Program-made: the position numbers and the translations under genes | Notes under the pieces: generated by a model | The model's input: the letters and a program-made list of their open reading frames with translations, nothing else | Told to the model about the DNA's origin: nothing | Database searches by the model: none | Source: JBMOLL01 sp049325415 | GTDB taxonomy: Bacteria; Bacteroidota; Bacteroidia; Bacteroidales; GCA-2748055 | DNA: 64,000 nt | Assembly (NCBI GenBank): GCA_049325415.1 | Contig: JBMOLL010000053.1 | Coordinates: 14,187-78,186 of the forward strand | Reading direction: 5' to 3' | Part shown: positions 34,978 to 44,166 of the stretch, in pieces | How the letters are laid out: each line of letters starts with the position of its first letter | How positions within the stretch are numbered: position 1 is the stretch's first letter

Positions 34978-35853
34978 TCAATCGTAATACTCCAGTTCCC
35001 GGGTGTATACAGCCTCTGCAGTTCCGTCGGTGAATTCATACTTAATGGTCCAGTTATTGTTCCCGTCAAAATCCCCGTACACATAAGTCTTGTACACATA
35101 GGTCTCCTCCATCCCGCTGAAGGAGTTGGTGATCCCGCAGCTGCTCACATTTCCCCCGCTATCATAGGTGTATACATAACCGGTCACCCAGTCTCCCTGT
35201 TCATTATGTATTTCCATATCCATTGTAACCAGTTGTTCGTTCCTGAATTTTCTCTTATAGTAGAACGTCATGGTACCGGTACTGTCATAGGTAGATTCTG
35301 TTTCGATCCTGTACCCGCCGCTTTTTTCGTATTCATACACCACCCGGTTAAGCAGGGTCTCGTCCGAGGAATATTTAAGTATCTCCGATAGCTGGTTATC
35401 CTTGTTATAAATATAGTCACTGTGTTGAAGGAGAAACATATCCGGGTCAAGGGTGTTAACTTCGGTCAGTATACCCTCGGTATAGGTATACTGATTGGAA
35501 TAATTGAGCGAACCATCAGACATGTAACTATTTTCAATGATCAGATGATTTTCCTCATCATATTCCATAGTAGCCGACCAGGTAATATTGTCTTTCCGGT
35601 CGTAGGATATAATTTCAGTGGAGAAGCCCCCGGTATTGTAGGAAGTAAGCCTGTTCATCCGGGAAGTCGGGTCGCCTGTGCTGATCTGTCCATTATCATC
35701 TATTGGGTAGAACGACCTTACCCTGACAGACATGACTTTGCCGAAAAGATTGCTATCCGTCAGGTCGCTTTCAATTTCCGTCAAAGAACATCCTCCGGTT
35801 AAAAGAAGGAAACCGAGGAGCACCATGAAGCTTCGATAGTTTGTTGTTTTCAT
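34978..35853 (-). CDS. YD-repeat-like lipoprotein
   Basis: A 291-aa lipoprotein from the ATG at 35853 (signal LLTGGC, SLTEIESD). The rest is made of beta-hairpin repeats with many YD/YE pairs (TEIISYDRKDNITWSATMEYDEENHL, NQYTYTEG, DYIYNKDNQLSEILKYSSD), similar to YD/RHS-type repeats and MORN-like sheets in Bacteroidota lipoproteins. The RHS core and toxin tip are absent. Function unknown. Confidence 0.7.
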   Translation of the reverse strand: MKTTNYRSFMVLLGFLLLTGGCSLTEIESDLTDSNLFGKVMSVRVRSFYPIDDNGQISTGDPTSRMNRLTSYNTGGFSTEIISYDRKDNITWSATMEYDEENHLIIENSYMSDGSLNYSNQYTYTEGILTEVNTLDPDMFLLQHSDYIYNKDNQLSEILKYSSDETLLNRVVYEYEKSGGYRIETESTYDSTGTMTFYYKRKFRNEQLVTMDMEIHNEQGDWVTGYVYTYDSGGNVSSCGITNSFSGMEETYVYKTYVYGDFDGNNNWTIKYEFTDGTAEAVYTRELEYYD

Positions 35854-35984
35854 TGCGAAAAGCATTTAATTAACAATCAACAAATTACGTAATTATTTCT
35901 TGCCATGAAATGAAATTCCGGTAATCAGGTTGCTGAAGCCGGTGTTTGAAAGCATAATCAAACTGCAACCGGCGATCCCTGAAC

Positions 35985-36809
35985 CTATTCCAGGTTTTTG
36001 ATGATTTCCGCATACCTGGCTGTTGCCAGATCGCTGGCTTCCATTTTCCTGCAAAATGAAAACGCCTCCAACTGCCGGTTGGGATTTTCCACGATGATCC
36101 GTCCCTCTTTCATCCTGGATCTCAGAAGATCCAGAGCCTCCAGGAAACGACGGTCGGAACGGGCGGTTTCATAAAACGACAGGGTGTAAACATAGTAAAA
36201 CAGGTTATACCGGAAGAAGGGGAATTCCACCTTCATGAAGAGGCTGCCCATCCCGTAATGACAGGGTCCCAGGGGGATACGGGTGTCCCAGTGGGCCAGC
36301 AGGAATTCCACGGCCGGGCGGAGGCGGGGCTCACTGTGAAGCAAGGGCGTATAGCGAAAGGCATCGAGCGCTTCCAGGGTAGTGCCGGGGTTGGAGAATA
36401 CGGTTTCCGGGCCCCGGCCGAATTTGTAGGTAGAGCACTTCCAGCCCCCATCGTCGTGCTGAATATCGAGCAGGTGCTGAAAGGTCCTTTTCAGCCGGTC
36501 ATCATCGGCATAACCCAGCCGGCACAGCACACGGGCTGCCCCGGCGGTATGACAGGGGTAGATGGCCCCGCCGGGTGAGAGCCTGAACCGTCCGTCGTCA
36601 CGCCAGGTGCCCAGGATCAGTCCGGCGGTTTCTTTCATGAGGGCCGTGCCGGTCTGTCCCAGTTCGGTCAGGATCATGGCACTGCCGAGGGTGGAGAAAA
36701 CGCCGCCTTTGACGAGCCTTTTGTCGGGGGTGGTCCACAGATCGGCCCCCTGGTCGAAACGATGGTCCAGGACCTTTTGAATATCGGAAGCGTAGCTGTT
36801 GTCGGTCAT
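35985..36809 (-). CDS. Terpene-cyclase/prenyltransferase-fold protein, core copy
   Basis: A 274-aa all-helical protein homologous to that at 22018-22830. Shared landmarks are QHDDGGWKC, FSNPGTTLEALDAFRY, PLGPCHYGMGSLFMKVEFPF, FRYNLFYYVYTLSFYE and a C-terminal MEASDLATARYAEI. Family knowledge gives an (alpha/alpha)6-barrel fold, but no DxDD motif is seen. It starts after a gap of 63 bp from the epimerase gene on the same strand, which suggests a common transcript. Confidence 0.75.
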   Translation of the reverse strand: MTDNSYASDIQKVLDHRFDQGADLWTTPDKRLVKGGVFSTLGSAMILTELGQTGTALMKETAGLILGTWRDDGRFRLSPGGAIYPCHTAGAARVLCRLGYADDDRLKRTFQHLLDIQHDDGGWKCSTYKFGRGPETVFSNPGTTLEALDAFRYTPLLHSEPRLRPAVEFLLAHWDTRIPLGPCHYGMGSLFMKVEFPFFRYNLFYYVYTLSFYETARSDRRFLEALDLLRSRMKEGRIIVENPNRQLEAFSFCRKMEASDLATARYAEIIKNLE

Positions 36810-36872
36810 TATTCAGGGTTTATCGAAAAAAAAACGAAAAACTGTCCGCCGGCAGAAAACGGAAGATCTTTA

Positions 36873-38300
36873 CTACAGGAACGGCTTCCACACCTGCGCA
36901 AAGAAGGGGTTGTGCCGGGCCTCTTCGTCGTAGTTCCAGGGGGCAGGCAGACAGTCGGGGCACCAGTGTCCGGCAAGCAGGATCAGTGCCGGTGTCGCCT
37001 CAAACTCATGTCCGAAGGCACAGCGCCAGCGCAGCCGGGTATACAGGTCGCCCCGCCCCATCTCCGCCGAAAGGCATTCCCCGCCCCGGAAAGCCGCCGC
37101 CTGCCTGACATCGCCGAGCTCCAGCTCTCCCTCCGGCTTGTTTTCATCATAGCCGTGGTCGAGCCTCAGCGGAACGCGGGAAGGTTCGGGAAGGGAATAG
37201 TTTTTCCAGGAGGGGATACGCTTCCATTGTTCCGGCGATCCGAAATAGGCGGCAATCTTTTCTGTCTCTTTGTGCCGGATCCAGTGCAGGGTCCCGCCCT
37301 TTCCCCTGGCAATGGGCCCCAGGTAGAAATGCCGGATCAGGAAGGGGGGCAGTCTCCTTACCAGGCGGGTCCAGGAAGGTGCTTTAGCCGTCATCTCCCC
37401 GATAAAATTTTCGAAAGTGCCGCTCCGGAAATGCAGGTACTCCTCGAGGATATCCGAATCCTCGTACCACTGCCCGTGAAAATTATGGGTGGCAAACCAG
37501 TTCAGCTCCGTCACCTTTTTCGCATCCCGGATCCCGAAGGCCCCGAAGCTTTTCTGCATGAACTCGTAATTGGTGACCCGGTACTTCTCCCCTCCCCCGA
37601 TATTATAAAACCTCCGCCAGAACCGTTCCGGCAGCTGTTCGGTGCAAACTTTTGCCAGCAGGGTTCCGGAATCGCGCGCCGTGACCCATTCGAACACACC
37701 CTCCACCGGGACATGGTACATGATCGGATCGCGACCCGCCAGGATCTCCGGGTACAGGATCCCGGTCTGGCGCAGCGACACCCAGTAGCGCAGTCCCGAC
37801 TCCGCCACCTCCCTCTCGGCGATGGTCTTGGTAAGGGCATAGTTATCGTAATAGCTGATCTTGATCGGGTCGCCCGTCCGGCCCCAGTGCACCGGCGGGT
37901 TGCGGTGGCCCGTTTCCGCCACGGTGCCGATATACACCAGCCTCACCTCGTCGCGGTCGGGCCGTGCTTTAATGGCCTGCAGGATATTCCGGATGGCGCC
38001 GAGGTTGACCCGGGTCGTCAGCTCGGGATAGTGATCGGCATAGGGCGACACCATGCCGCCCACATGCAGGACAAAGTCGGCATGCTCCACGCAGCGCCTG
38101 ACATCGTCGTAGCTGGTCAGATCACCCCACACGATCGTCACGCCGGGCTCATTCTCATAGGGCGACATAATTGCCCGATCCCTCTTCGTGGGCAGCACGA
38201 GCACAATAATATCGAACAGGTCGCGCCGTTCCAGCAATTGCAGGAAACCCTCATGCCCCATTTTTCCGGAGGCACCGGTAAGAAAAACTTTCTTTTTCAC
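36873..38300 (-). CDS. NAD-dependent epimerase/dehydratase with C-terminal zinc-finger-like region
   Basis: A 475-aa protein. The N-terminal ~350 residues form an extended SDR: TGASGKMGHEGF (nucleotide binding), HADFVLHVGGMVSP, then YYDNYALTKTIAE (YxxxK). The last ~70 residues have RLRWRCAFGHEFEA and GHWCPDC, a C-x-x-GH...C-x-x-C arrangement like treble-clef zinc fingers used to bind nucleic acid. A sugar-nucleotide epimerase joined to a zinc finger is unusual. Start at 38300 (MKKKVFLTGAS) is clear. Confidence 0.8.
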   Translation of the reverse strand: MKKKVFLTGASGKMGHEGFLQLLERRDLFDIIVLVLPTKRDRAIMSPYENEPGVTIVWGDLTSYDDVRRCVEHADFVLHVGGMVSPYADHYPELTTRVNLGAIRNILQAIKARPDRDEVRLVYIGTVAETGHRNPPVHWGRTGDPIKISYYDNYALTKTIAEREVAESGLRYWVSLRQTGILYPEILAGRDPIMYHVPVEGVFEWVTARDSGTLLAKVCTEQLPERFWRRFYNIGGGEKYRVTNYEFMQKSFGAFGIRDAKKVTELNWFATHNFHGQWYEDSDILEEYLHFRSGTFENFIGEMTAKAPSWTRLVRRLPPFLIRHFYLGPIARGKGGTLHWIRHKETEKIAAYFGSPEQWKRIPSWKNYSLPEPSRVPLRLDHGYDENKPEGELELGDVRQAAAFRGGECLSAEMGRGDLYTRLRWRCAFGHEFEATPALILLAGHWCPDCLPAPWNYDEEARHNPFFAQVWKPFL

Positions 38301-38691
38301 CCTGTGGGACTGATTTACCTTTTTTTCCGGCCATTCCGGTTAAGAACAGGAAAGTTACGGTGGGAAAAGGGAAAAAGCAAGGGGGGCAGAGCCCGTCGGA
38401 ACGATCATCTCAACCTCCAGCATTATTGACAGTCAGATGGAGGAACAAACATCCCTCCCACCCCTTGCTCCGCCGTAGCTTCGCGAAGGCGAGGCGGGGG
38501 AGGGACTGGAGGGCGGGGGCTGACAGGGGATGGAAAATAATAAAGTACAAAAGCAAAGAATTCACGTTAATTCCTCACCCCCAACTCCTCTCCACATGGA
38601 GAGGGGCGTGTGAAAAGGCATACTCCACCAAAAATTTCTCCCCCAGATATTATTTCATCCAAATTATCGTTACTACTACGACCGTAGTTTT
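38301..38691. repeat. Intergenic region with REP-like element
   Basis: From about 38408 to 38519 runs one full copy of the REP-like element. It begins ctccagcattattgacagtc and holds ccctcccaccccttgctcc and the palindrome cttcgcgaag. An inverted copy lies at about 47205-47320. A CCTCTCCACATGGAGAGG palindrome is at 38587-38604. No gene is seen up to the promoter. Confidence 0.85.
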
Positions 38692-38699
38692 TATCTTTG
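38692..38699 (+). promoter_or_regulatory. -7 promoter box (TATCTTTG)
   Basis: Exact match to TAnnTTTG, 26 bp before the ATG at 38726. Confidence 0.6.
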
Positions 38700-38725
38700 C
38701 CGGGCGCTTTGAGCCGGACTTATTT

Positions 38726-40174
38726 ATGAAGAACAGCCCTTACCTGGTTTATTTTGTTGTTGCAGCATTTATCCTGCTTCTCTTCCAGTGCCGCCCGGAA
38801 AGGGCTTATGTGGAAGAGCAGGATGCAAGGCTCGAGTTTACCGTGGATACCGTCTATTTCGATACGGTACTGACGACCTTCGGGACCGTGACACGTTCGT
38901 TCCGGGTAAAGAATCCCTATAACCGCTTTGTAAAGATCAGCGAGATCCGTCTTGCCGGCGGGAGCTCATCCCTGTTCCGGATCAATATCGACGGACTGAA
39001 CGGCCCGGTGCAGGAAAACCTGGAACTGGCCCCGCACGACAGCATGTACGTGTTCGTGGAAGCCACACCGGCCGAGAACGGTGTGCCGGGATTCCTCCGG
39101 ATCCAGGATTCCATCGTGTTTGTCACCAACGGCAACACCCAGGATGTCGACCTCGTAGCCTGGGGACAGGATGTGCATATCCTCCGCGACAGTGTGCTGG
39201 ATTACAATGCCGTATGGACGGCCGACAAGCCCTACCTCATCATCGACGGGATCCTGGTCGATACGCTGAACACCCTGCGCATGGAACCCGGCGTGCAGGT
39301 CTATCTCCACCGGAACGCCAGCATTTACGTCCTGGGCACGCTCGAAATAGCCGGTACGACCGAGGCTCCCGTCGAGTTCCGCGGCGACCGCTTCGAAGCT
39401 ATGTACGATAACCTCCCGGGACAATGGGGAGTGATCTATTTTATCACCGGGAGCCGTGCCAACCGGATCGATAATGCCCGTATCCTCAACGGCACCGTGG
39501 GGCTCTGGGCCGATTCACTGGTGAGTACCACCGAACCGGTGCTGACCATCTCCAACACCTTCATCAACCAGATGAGCTACGACGGTCTGCTGGCGAGGGG
39601 AACCTCGGTGAAGGCCTGGAACCTGGCCATCGGCGACTGCGGCAATGCCTGTGCCGAGCTGCTTTATTCCGGATCCTACGAATTTGATCATTGCACCTTC
39701 GGCAACTACTGGCGCTCGGGCTTTGCACTGCGGCAGTTCCCGGCCCTGTATATCGCCAACTATTACGGCTATTACGATACGATCTCCGAAGATGTGGTGG
39801 TGATCAGGTACGAAGTACGTGATATTGAAAAAGCCGAGTTCCGCAATTCCATCATCTACGGGGAGAACCTGAATGAACTGGTGGTCGACCGCCATCCCGA
39901 CGGGCAGCTAAACTACCTGTTCGATCACTGCCTGACCCGGATCGACCGTTCGAAGTTCGATTATACCCTCGACCCGGACTTTAAGTTCATCATTAACAGC
40001 TACGATCCGAAATTCGACTCGGTCCATGTCAGCCTGGAGCTCGACAGCCTCTCGCCGGCCATCGACCAGGGACTGCTCGACTATGCCATCACCCATCCCT
40101 TCGACCTGAACGGCAATTCGCGGGTGTCCGACGGCAAGCCCGACCTGGGCGCCTTTGAAAGAAACGACCTTTAG
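38726..40174 (+). CDS. Right-handed beta-helix lipoprotein
   Basis: A 482-aa lipoprotein from the ATG at 38726 (signal AAFILLLFQC, then RPERAYVEEQDA). The frame is open from 38360, but the upstream part is repeat DNA and lies before the promoter box. Residues about 25-180 are beta-sandwich-like (VDTVYFDTVLTTFGTVTRSF). The rest has parallel-beta repeats of about 25 residues (VQVYLHRNASIYVLGTLEIAG, FRNSIIYGENLNEL) and ends with SPAIDQGLLDY and GKPDLGAFE, a common tail of secreted beta-helix proteins. Function unknown. Confidence 0.85.
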   Translation: MKNSPYLVYFVVAAFILLLFQCRPERAYVEEQDARLEFTVDTVYFDTVLTTFGTVTRSFRVKNPYNRFVKISEIRLAGGSSSLFRINIDGLNGPVQENLELAPHDSMYVFVEATPAENGVPGFLRIQDSIVFVTNGNTQDVDLVAWGQDVHILRDSVLDYNAVWTADKPYLIIDGILVDTLNTLRMEPGVQVYLHRNASIYVLGTLEIAGTTEAPVEFRGDRFEAMYDNLPGQWGVIYFITGSRANRIDNARILNGTVGLWADSLVSTTEPVLTISNTFINQMSYDGLLARGTSVKAWNLAIGDCGNACAELLYSGSYEFDHCTFGNYWRSGFALRQFPALYIANYYGYYDTISEDVVVIRYEVRDIEKAEFRNSIIYGENLNELVVDRHPDGQLNYLFDHCLTRIDRSKFDYTLDPDFKFIINSYDPKFDSVHVSLELDSLSPAIDQGLLDYAITHPFDLNGNSRVSDGKPDLGAFERNDL

Positions 40175-40221
40175 CGGGCGATTTTTTCCCTTCCTGTCAC
40201 ATTAACAGGAAAAGGCCCAAC

Positions 40222-41232
40222 ATGAAAACCGACCTGTTCCCGTTTTTATTCCTGTCCCTGTTATTCACGCTTTTTGCCGGGGCGGTGCCGGCGCAGCTTA
40301 CCGGACAAAAACCGGTGCTGACTGTGCTTTTTTATAACGCGGAGAATTATTTCCATCCCTCCGATGACACCCTGACTGCCGATGACGAGTTCACTCCCGG
40401 CGGGGAGCGGCACTGGACCTTTGCCCGTTACCATGCCAAACGCAGTGCGCTGGCGAAGATTATTTATGCCGCCGGTTCCGGCGGTCCGCCCGATATCACC
40501 GGTCTGTGCGAAGTGGAGAACCGGCAGGTGCTCGAAGACCTGATCCGGCATCCGCTGCTGCTTCCCGCCGGGCTCAGGATCCTTCACCACGACAGTCCCG
40601 ATCCGAGGGGGATCGATATCGGTGTGCTGTACCGTCCCGACCGGGTGAAGGTGCTTGCCTGGGAGCACAGGCCGGTTGTTTACGGGGGATCCGTGCTCCG
40701 CACCCGCGAGATCGTCCGGCTGACGGTCCGGATCCCGACCGGCGATACTGCCGAGATCTTCTTTAACCACTGGACCTCACGTTACGGCGGAATGGCGGTC
40801 ACGGATGAAAAAAGGATGGCCATTGTCCGCCAGCTCGCAGCGTGGATCGATTCGCTTGAAACGCAGTCGCCGGGCCATCTGATCATTGCCGGCGGCGATC
40901 TGAACGATGGAAGTGATTCGGGCCCGGTGAACGAACTGCTTTCGTGCGGGCGGGGTGTGGAGCGGCCGGCGCGCTTGCAGGAACAGTGGCCCGGAGGTGC
41001 AGAGGGCAGCTATAAATACCAGGGGAGGTGGGAACTGATCGATCATGTCTTTACCGGCGGGAACACACAGGGCTACCGCTTCGCGGCAAGTCTTTTCTGC
41101 CTGCCCGTGATGCTGGTGCCGGATGAGAAGTTCAACGGGGAAAAGCCATTCCGGACCTATACCGGTTTTGAATATTCCGGGGGATTCAGTGATCACCTCC
41201 CGCTGCGACTCAGTGTTTACCGGGCAGATTGA
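40222..41232 (+). CDS. Secreted endonuclease/exonuclease/phosphatase-family protein
   Basis: A 336-aa protein with a signal peptide (ending AGAVPAQ). EEP-superfamily motifs are in order: FYNAENYF, LCEVENRQVLEDL (metal Glu), GIDIGVLYR, FFNHWTSR, IIAGGDLND (catalytic Asp and Asn) and FSDHLPL (catalytic His). It should be a metal-dependent phosphodiesterase on nucleic acids or lipids. It lies 47 bp after the beta-helix gene and is convergent with the CCA gene, overlapping it by 23 bp. Confidence 0.9.
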   Translation: MKTDLFPFLFLSLLFTLFAGAVPAQLTGQKPVLTVLFYNAENYFHPSDDTLTADDEFTPGGERHWTFARYHAKRSALAKIIYAAGSGGPPDITGLCEVENRQVLEDLIRHPLLLPAGLRILHHDSPDPRGIDIGVLYRPDRVKVLAWEHRPVVYGGSVLRTREIVRLTVRIPTGDTAEIFFNHWTSRYGGMAVTDEKRMAIVRQLAAWIDSLETQSPGHLIIAGGDLNDGSDSGPVNELLSCGRGVERPARLQEQWPGGAEGSYKYQGRWELIDHVFTGGNTQGYRFAASLFCLPVMLVPDEKFNGEKPFRTYTGFEYSGGFSDHLPLRLSVYRAD

Positions 41233-42664
41233 CCGGTTTCAGGCCCAGTTCGGCCGCTTTCTGCAGTGTAAGATCGAGCGCGGCATCGTAGTCGTTGGGG
41301 ATGATCCCGTCGAGGATGGCATCCTTGATGGCGGTCTTGATGATCCCGATCTCGCGGCAGGGCGGGATGCCAAAGATATGCTGGATATCGTCGCCGGTTA
41401 CCGGTGGCTGGAAATTACGGATATGATCGCGTTCCTCCAGTTCCCTGAGTTTTTCCCTGACCAGGGCAAAATTATCAAGGTGTTTCCTGACGGTCTTTTC
41501 ATTCTTCGAGGTGATGTCGGCCTCGCAGAGGGTCATCAGTTCGTCGAGTTCATCGCCGGCATCGAAAAGCAGGCGGCGAATGGCGGAGTCGGTCACCACA
41601 TCCTGCGAAAGCACGATCGGCCGCAGATGAAGAAGCACCATTTTCTGAACGTATTTCATCGGGTCGCCCAGGGGCAGCTTCATCCTTTTAAACAGACCGG
41701 GGATCATTTTTGCCCCGATAAACTCATGGGCGTGAAAGGTCCATCCATTGCCCGGCTCGAAACGCCGGGTGACGGGTTTGGCCACATCGTGCAGGAGAGC
41801 GGACCAGCGCAGCCAGAGATTATCTGAGTTTTTACAGACATTGTCGAGCACCTCGATCGTATGCAGGAAATTGTCCTTGTGGGCGATGCCGTCTTTTTTC
41901 TCGATCCCTTTCATGGCATGAAGCTCGGGAAGGATCAGTTCCAGAAGCCCCGTTTTGTCGAGCAGGAGGAAACCTTCCGAGGGCCTGGGGGTCATGATGA
42001 TCTTGTTCAGTTCATCGGTGATCCGTTCCTGCGACACGATCCGGATCCTGTCCCGCTTCTCCTTCATGCCTTTCTGGGTTTCGGGGGATAGGGTAAAGCC
42101 CAGGCGGGTGGCAAAGCGGATCCCCCGAAGCATCCGCAGGGGATCGTCGGAAAAGGTCAGGTGCGGATCGAGCGGGGTGCGGATGATCCCCTTCTCCAGG
42201 TCCGACAGCCCGTTAAAGGGATCGGAAAGCCTGGCAAAGCGATCGGGATGGAGCGAGAGCGCCAGAGCGTTGATGGTGAAATCGCGCCGTCGCTGGTCAT
42301 CTTCCAGACTGCCGTTCTCCACGGCGGGTTTGCGCGAATCGGCACGGTACGACTCTTTCCGGGCCCCGACAAACTCGACATCCAGTTCGCCGCAACGCAG
42401 CATGGCCGTCCCGTAATTCTTGAAGACACTCAGGGGAGCCTTTCCTCCCAGGCGTTTCTGGACTTTCTTAGCCAGTTCGATGCCGCTGCCCGTGGTAACG
42501 ATATCGATATCCTTTGCCAGGGAAGGGTCGTTTCCCAGCAGCAGATCGCGCACATAACCGCCGATCACGGCGATCTCCCGGTCCTCTTCGCCCGCGATAT
42601 CACGCAGTATGCCGAAAACACGGTGAGTCAGGAAAGCATCGTATGGTCCGTTTCGAAGTATCAC
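41210..42664 (-). CDS. cca: CCA tRNA nucleotidyltransferase / poly(A) polymerase family with HD domain
   Basis: A 484-aa protein. The start at 42664 is a GTG. Motifs are GGYVRDLLLGN, KDIDIVTTG (the DxD metal site), RRDFTINALALS, DDPLRMLRGIRFATRLGF and, in the second half, HTIEVLDN with WSALLHDVAKPVTR (HD domain). This is the class II CCA-adding enzyme, which repairs tRNA 3' ends. An HD domain is common in bacterial members and gives phosphatase or phosphodiesterase activity. A TATTTTTG box lies 5 bp upstream, so the transcript may be almost leaderless. Confidence 0.92.
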   Translation of the reverse strand: MILRNGPYDAFLTHRVFGILRDIAGEEDREIAVIGGYVRDLLLGNDPSLAKDIDIVTTGSGIELAKKVQKRLGGKAPLSVFKNYGTAMLRCGELDVEFVGARKESYRADSRKPAVENGSLEDDQRRRDFTINALALSLHPDRFARLSDPFNGLSDLEKGIIRTPLDPHLTFSDDPLRMLRGIRFATRLGFTLSPETQKGMKEKRDRIRIVSQERITDELNKIIMTPRPSEGFLLLDKTGLLELILPELHAMKGIEKKDGIAHKDNFLHTIEVLDNVCKNSDNLWLRWSALLHDVAKPVTRRFEPGNGWTFHAHEFIGAKMIPGLFKRMKLPLGDPMKYVQKMVLLHLRPIVLSQDVVTDSAIRRLLFDAGDELDELMTLCEADITSKNEKTVRKHLDNFALVREKLRELEERDHIRNFQPPVTGDDIQHIFGIPPCREIGIIKTAIKDAILDGIIPNDYDAALDLTLQKAAELGLKPVNLPGKH

Positions 42665-42668
42665 GCTG

Positions 42669-42676
42669 CAAAAATA
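42669..42676 (-). promoter_or_regulatory. -7 promoter box (TATTTTTG)
   Basis: Exact TAnnTTTG match on the minus strand, immediately upstream of the GTG start of the CCA gene. Its closeness to the start would give a nearly leaderless mRNA or imply a start further inside. Confidence 0.4.
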
Positions 42677-42943
42677 AATATTCCCTGCGATAATGGAAAA
42701 GCAAGTTCCGGGGAATGTTGGGCGCTAGCTACCATTGTTGTCTTAAAACGGAAGAAATAAATGAGAAAAGTTAAAGTTAGTCATGGTCAACTGGCCCGGC
42801 TTATCCACAATAATTACTTGCAGGATGGATTTTTTCTCTTCTTCGGGCGGTTGGTCCAATTGTTTGAACTTTAATATTAGTTCGGCAATCTGAAACTGAG
42901 TAATTTGCTATAACTGTATCTCACTTTTCCCTATCTTAGTATA

Positions 42944-43261
42944 ATGAATTCAAAAACAAGGCATATTGCTCTGTTAATCAGGAAGCAAGTCACCTCCGTT
43001 GATCCTGCTGCTGAAATAATTTTGTACGGATCACGCGCGCACGGAGATGCCCGTAAGGATTCCGACTGGGATATACTTGTATTAACAGAAGATAAGCCCG
43101 ATGTTGAGATGGAGCGGAAATTCAGGAACAGGCTTTATGATCTTGAGTTGGAAACAGGGGAGTCTTTTTCTGTTTTTGCCTATTCGAAGAGCGACTGGGA
43201 AAGCATTCAAAGGGTCACCCCATTTTTTCATAATGTTACCCGGGAAGGCATACTGTTATGA
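42944..43261 (+). CDS. MNT-type nucleotidyltransferase (antitoxin of MNT-HEPN pair)
   Basis: A 105-aa minimal nucleotidyltransferase. It has LYGSRAHGDARKDSDWDILV, with the GSxxxG and DxD metal motifs. In MNT-HEPN modules the MNT protein neutralises the HEPN ribonuclease, in known cases by attaching AMP. The stop overlaps the HEPN start (ATGA at 43258-43261), so they are coupled. Confidence 0.92.
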   Translation: MNSKTRHIALLIRKQVTSVDPAAEIILYGSRAHGDARKDSDWDILVLTEDKPDVEMERKFRNRLYDLELETGESFSVFAYSKSDWESIQRVTPFFHNVTREGILL

Positions 43262-43663
43262 ATCCGGAAGAAAAAGGTGAATATATCCGTTACAGGCTGG
43301 GGACATCAAAAAAGACTTACGAAGCAGCAAAGGTCCTGGCCGAAAACGGCTACTGGAATTCCTCAGTCAACCGCCTATATTACGCAGTTTTTTATTCCGT
43401 AAGTGCGCTGTTATATTTGTACGACATCCCGGCTAAAAAGCATTCAACTTTAAAAAGCCAGTTTTCCCTTCATTTTATTAAGACCGGAATATTTGATAAA
43501 AAAATACGGACAGCTGCTTTCGGAGCTTTTCGATTGGCGTCTGAAGGGCGATTATGAGAATATTTTTGATTATGATGCAGAATCAGTTAAACCCCTTTTT
43601 GAGCCAGTAGAAGAAATGCTCAACCTGATTGAAAGTACCGTGAGCGATAAACTTTATCGATAG
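43258..43663 (+). pseudogene. HEPN-domain toxin gene with a one-base frameshift at an A7 run
   Basis: The open frame gives 99 aa and stops at 43557: NRLYYAVFYSVSALLYLYD, KKHSTLKSQFSLHFIKTGIFDKK, then a non-HEPN tail. Removing one A from the A7 run at 43498-43504 restores DKKYGQLLSELFDWRLKGDY, then ENIFDYDAESVKPL and an end at 43663, the normal HEPN C-terminus. The sequence is therefore either a real inactivating indel, a sequencing or assembly error at a homopolymer, or a slippage site. HEPN proteins are ribonucleases paired with MNT antitoxins. Confidence 0.85.
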
Positions 43664-43809
43664 AATTTTCAAAGTTCCTTGAAACCAAATTTAGATTAGT
43701 ACGATTACGTTTTCTAATTCTGCGATCCGCAAGCAGGTCGCTATCCCCCTTATCCCCCTAAAAAACATTTTTCGCCCTTCATTGTTAATACTTCCAAATA
43801 ACCTGCCTT

Positions 43810-44166
43810 ATGATTGAATTCCTTACCGCCGAGACCTTCCGTCAGAAAGTGTTTGATTACGAGAATAACAGTGAATGGAAGTTCGAAGGTGAGCTTCCCT
43901 GCCTGATCGACTTCTATGCCGACTGGTGTGGCCCATGCAAAATGGTGGCTCCTATCCTTGAAGAACTTGCCGGGGAATACAGCGGCAAAATGAACATCTA
44001 CAAGGTCGATACCGAGGACCAGCAGGAACTGGCTGCCATTTTCGGTATCCAGAGCATTCCCTCCCTGCTTTTTGTCCCTGTGGGGGATCAGCCGCAGATG
44101 GCCATGGGTGCACTTCCCAAAGAGACCTTTGTAAGGGCCTTCCGGGAAATCCTGGGAGTGGAATAG
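43810..44166 (+). CDS. Thioredoxin
   Basis: A 118-aa cytosolic thioredoxin. It has FYADWCGPCKM (the WCGPC redox site), the KVDTEDQQELAAIFGIQSIPSLLF stretch with the cis-Pro, and GALPKETFVRAF. No signal peptide is present. It reduces disulfides of cytosolic proteins. Single gene. Confidence 0.93.
   Translation: MIEFLTAETFRQKVFDYENNSEWKFEGELPCLIDFYADWCGPCKMVAPILEELAGEYSGKMNIYKVDTEDQQELAAIFGIQSIPSLLFVPVGDQPQMAMGALPKETFVRAFREILGVE

Noticed and set aside
36762..38429. 555-codon open frame on the plus strand opposite the epimerase gene
   Set aside because: It is the complement of a well-supported gene, with a high content of Arg, Gly and Pro and no domain. High G+C makes such antisense frames common.
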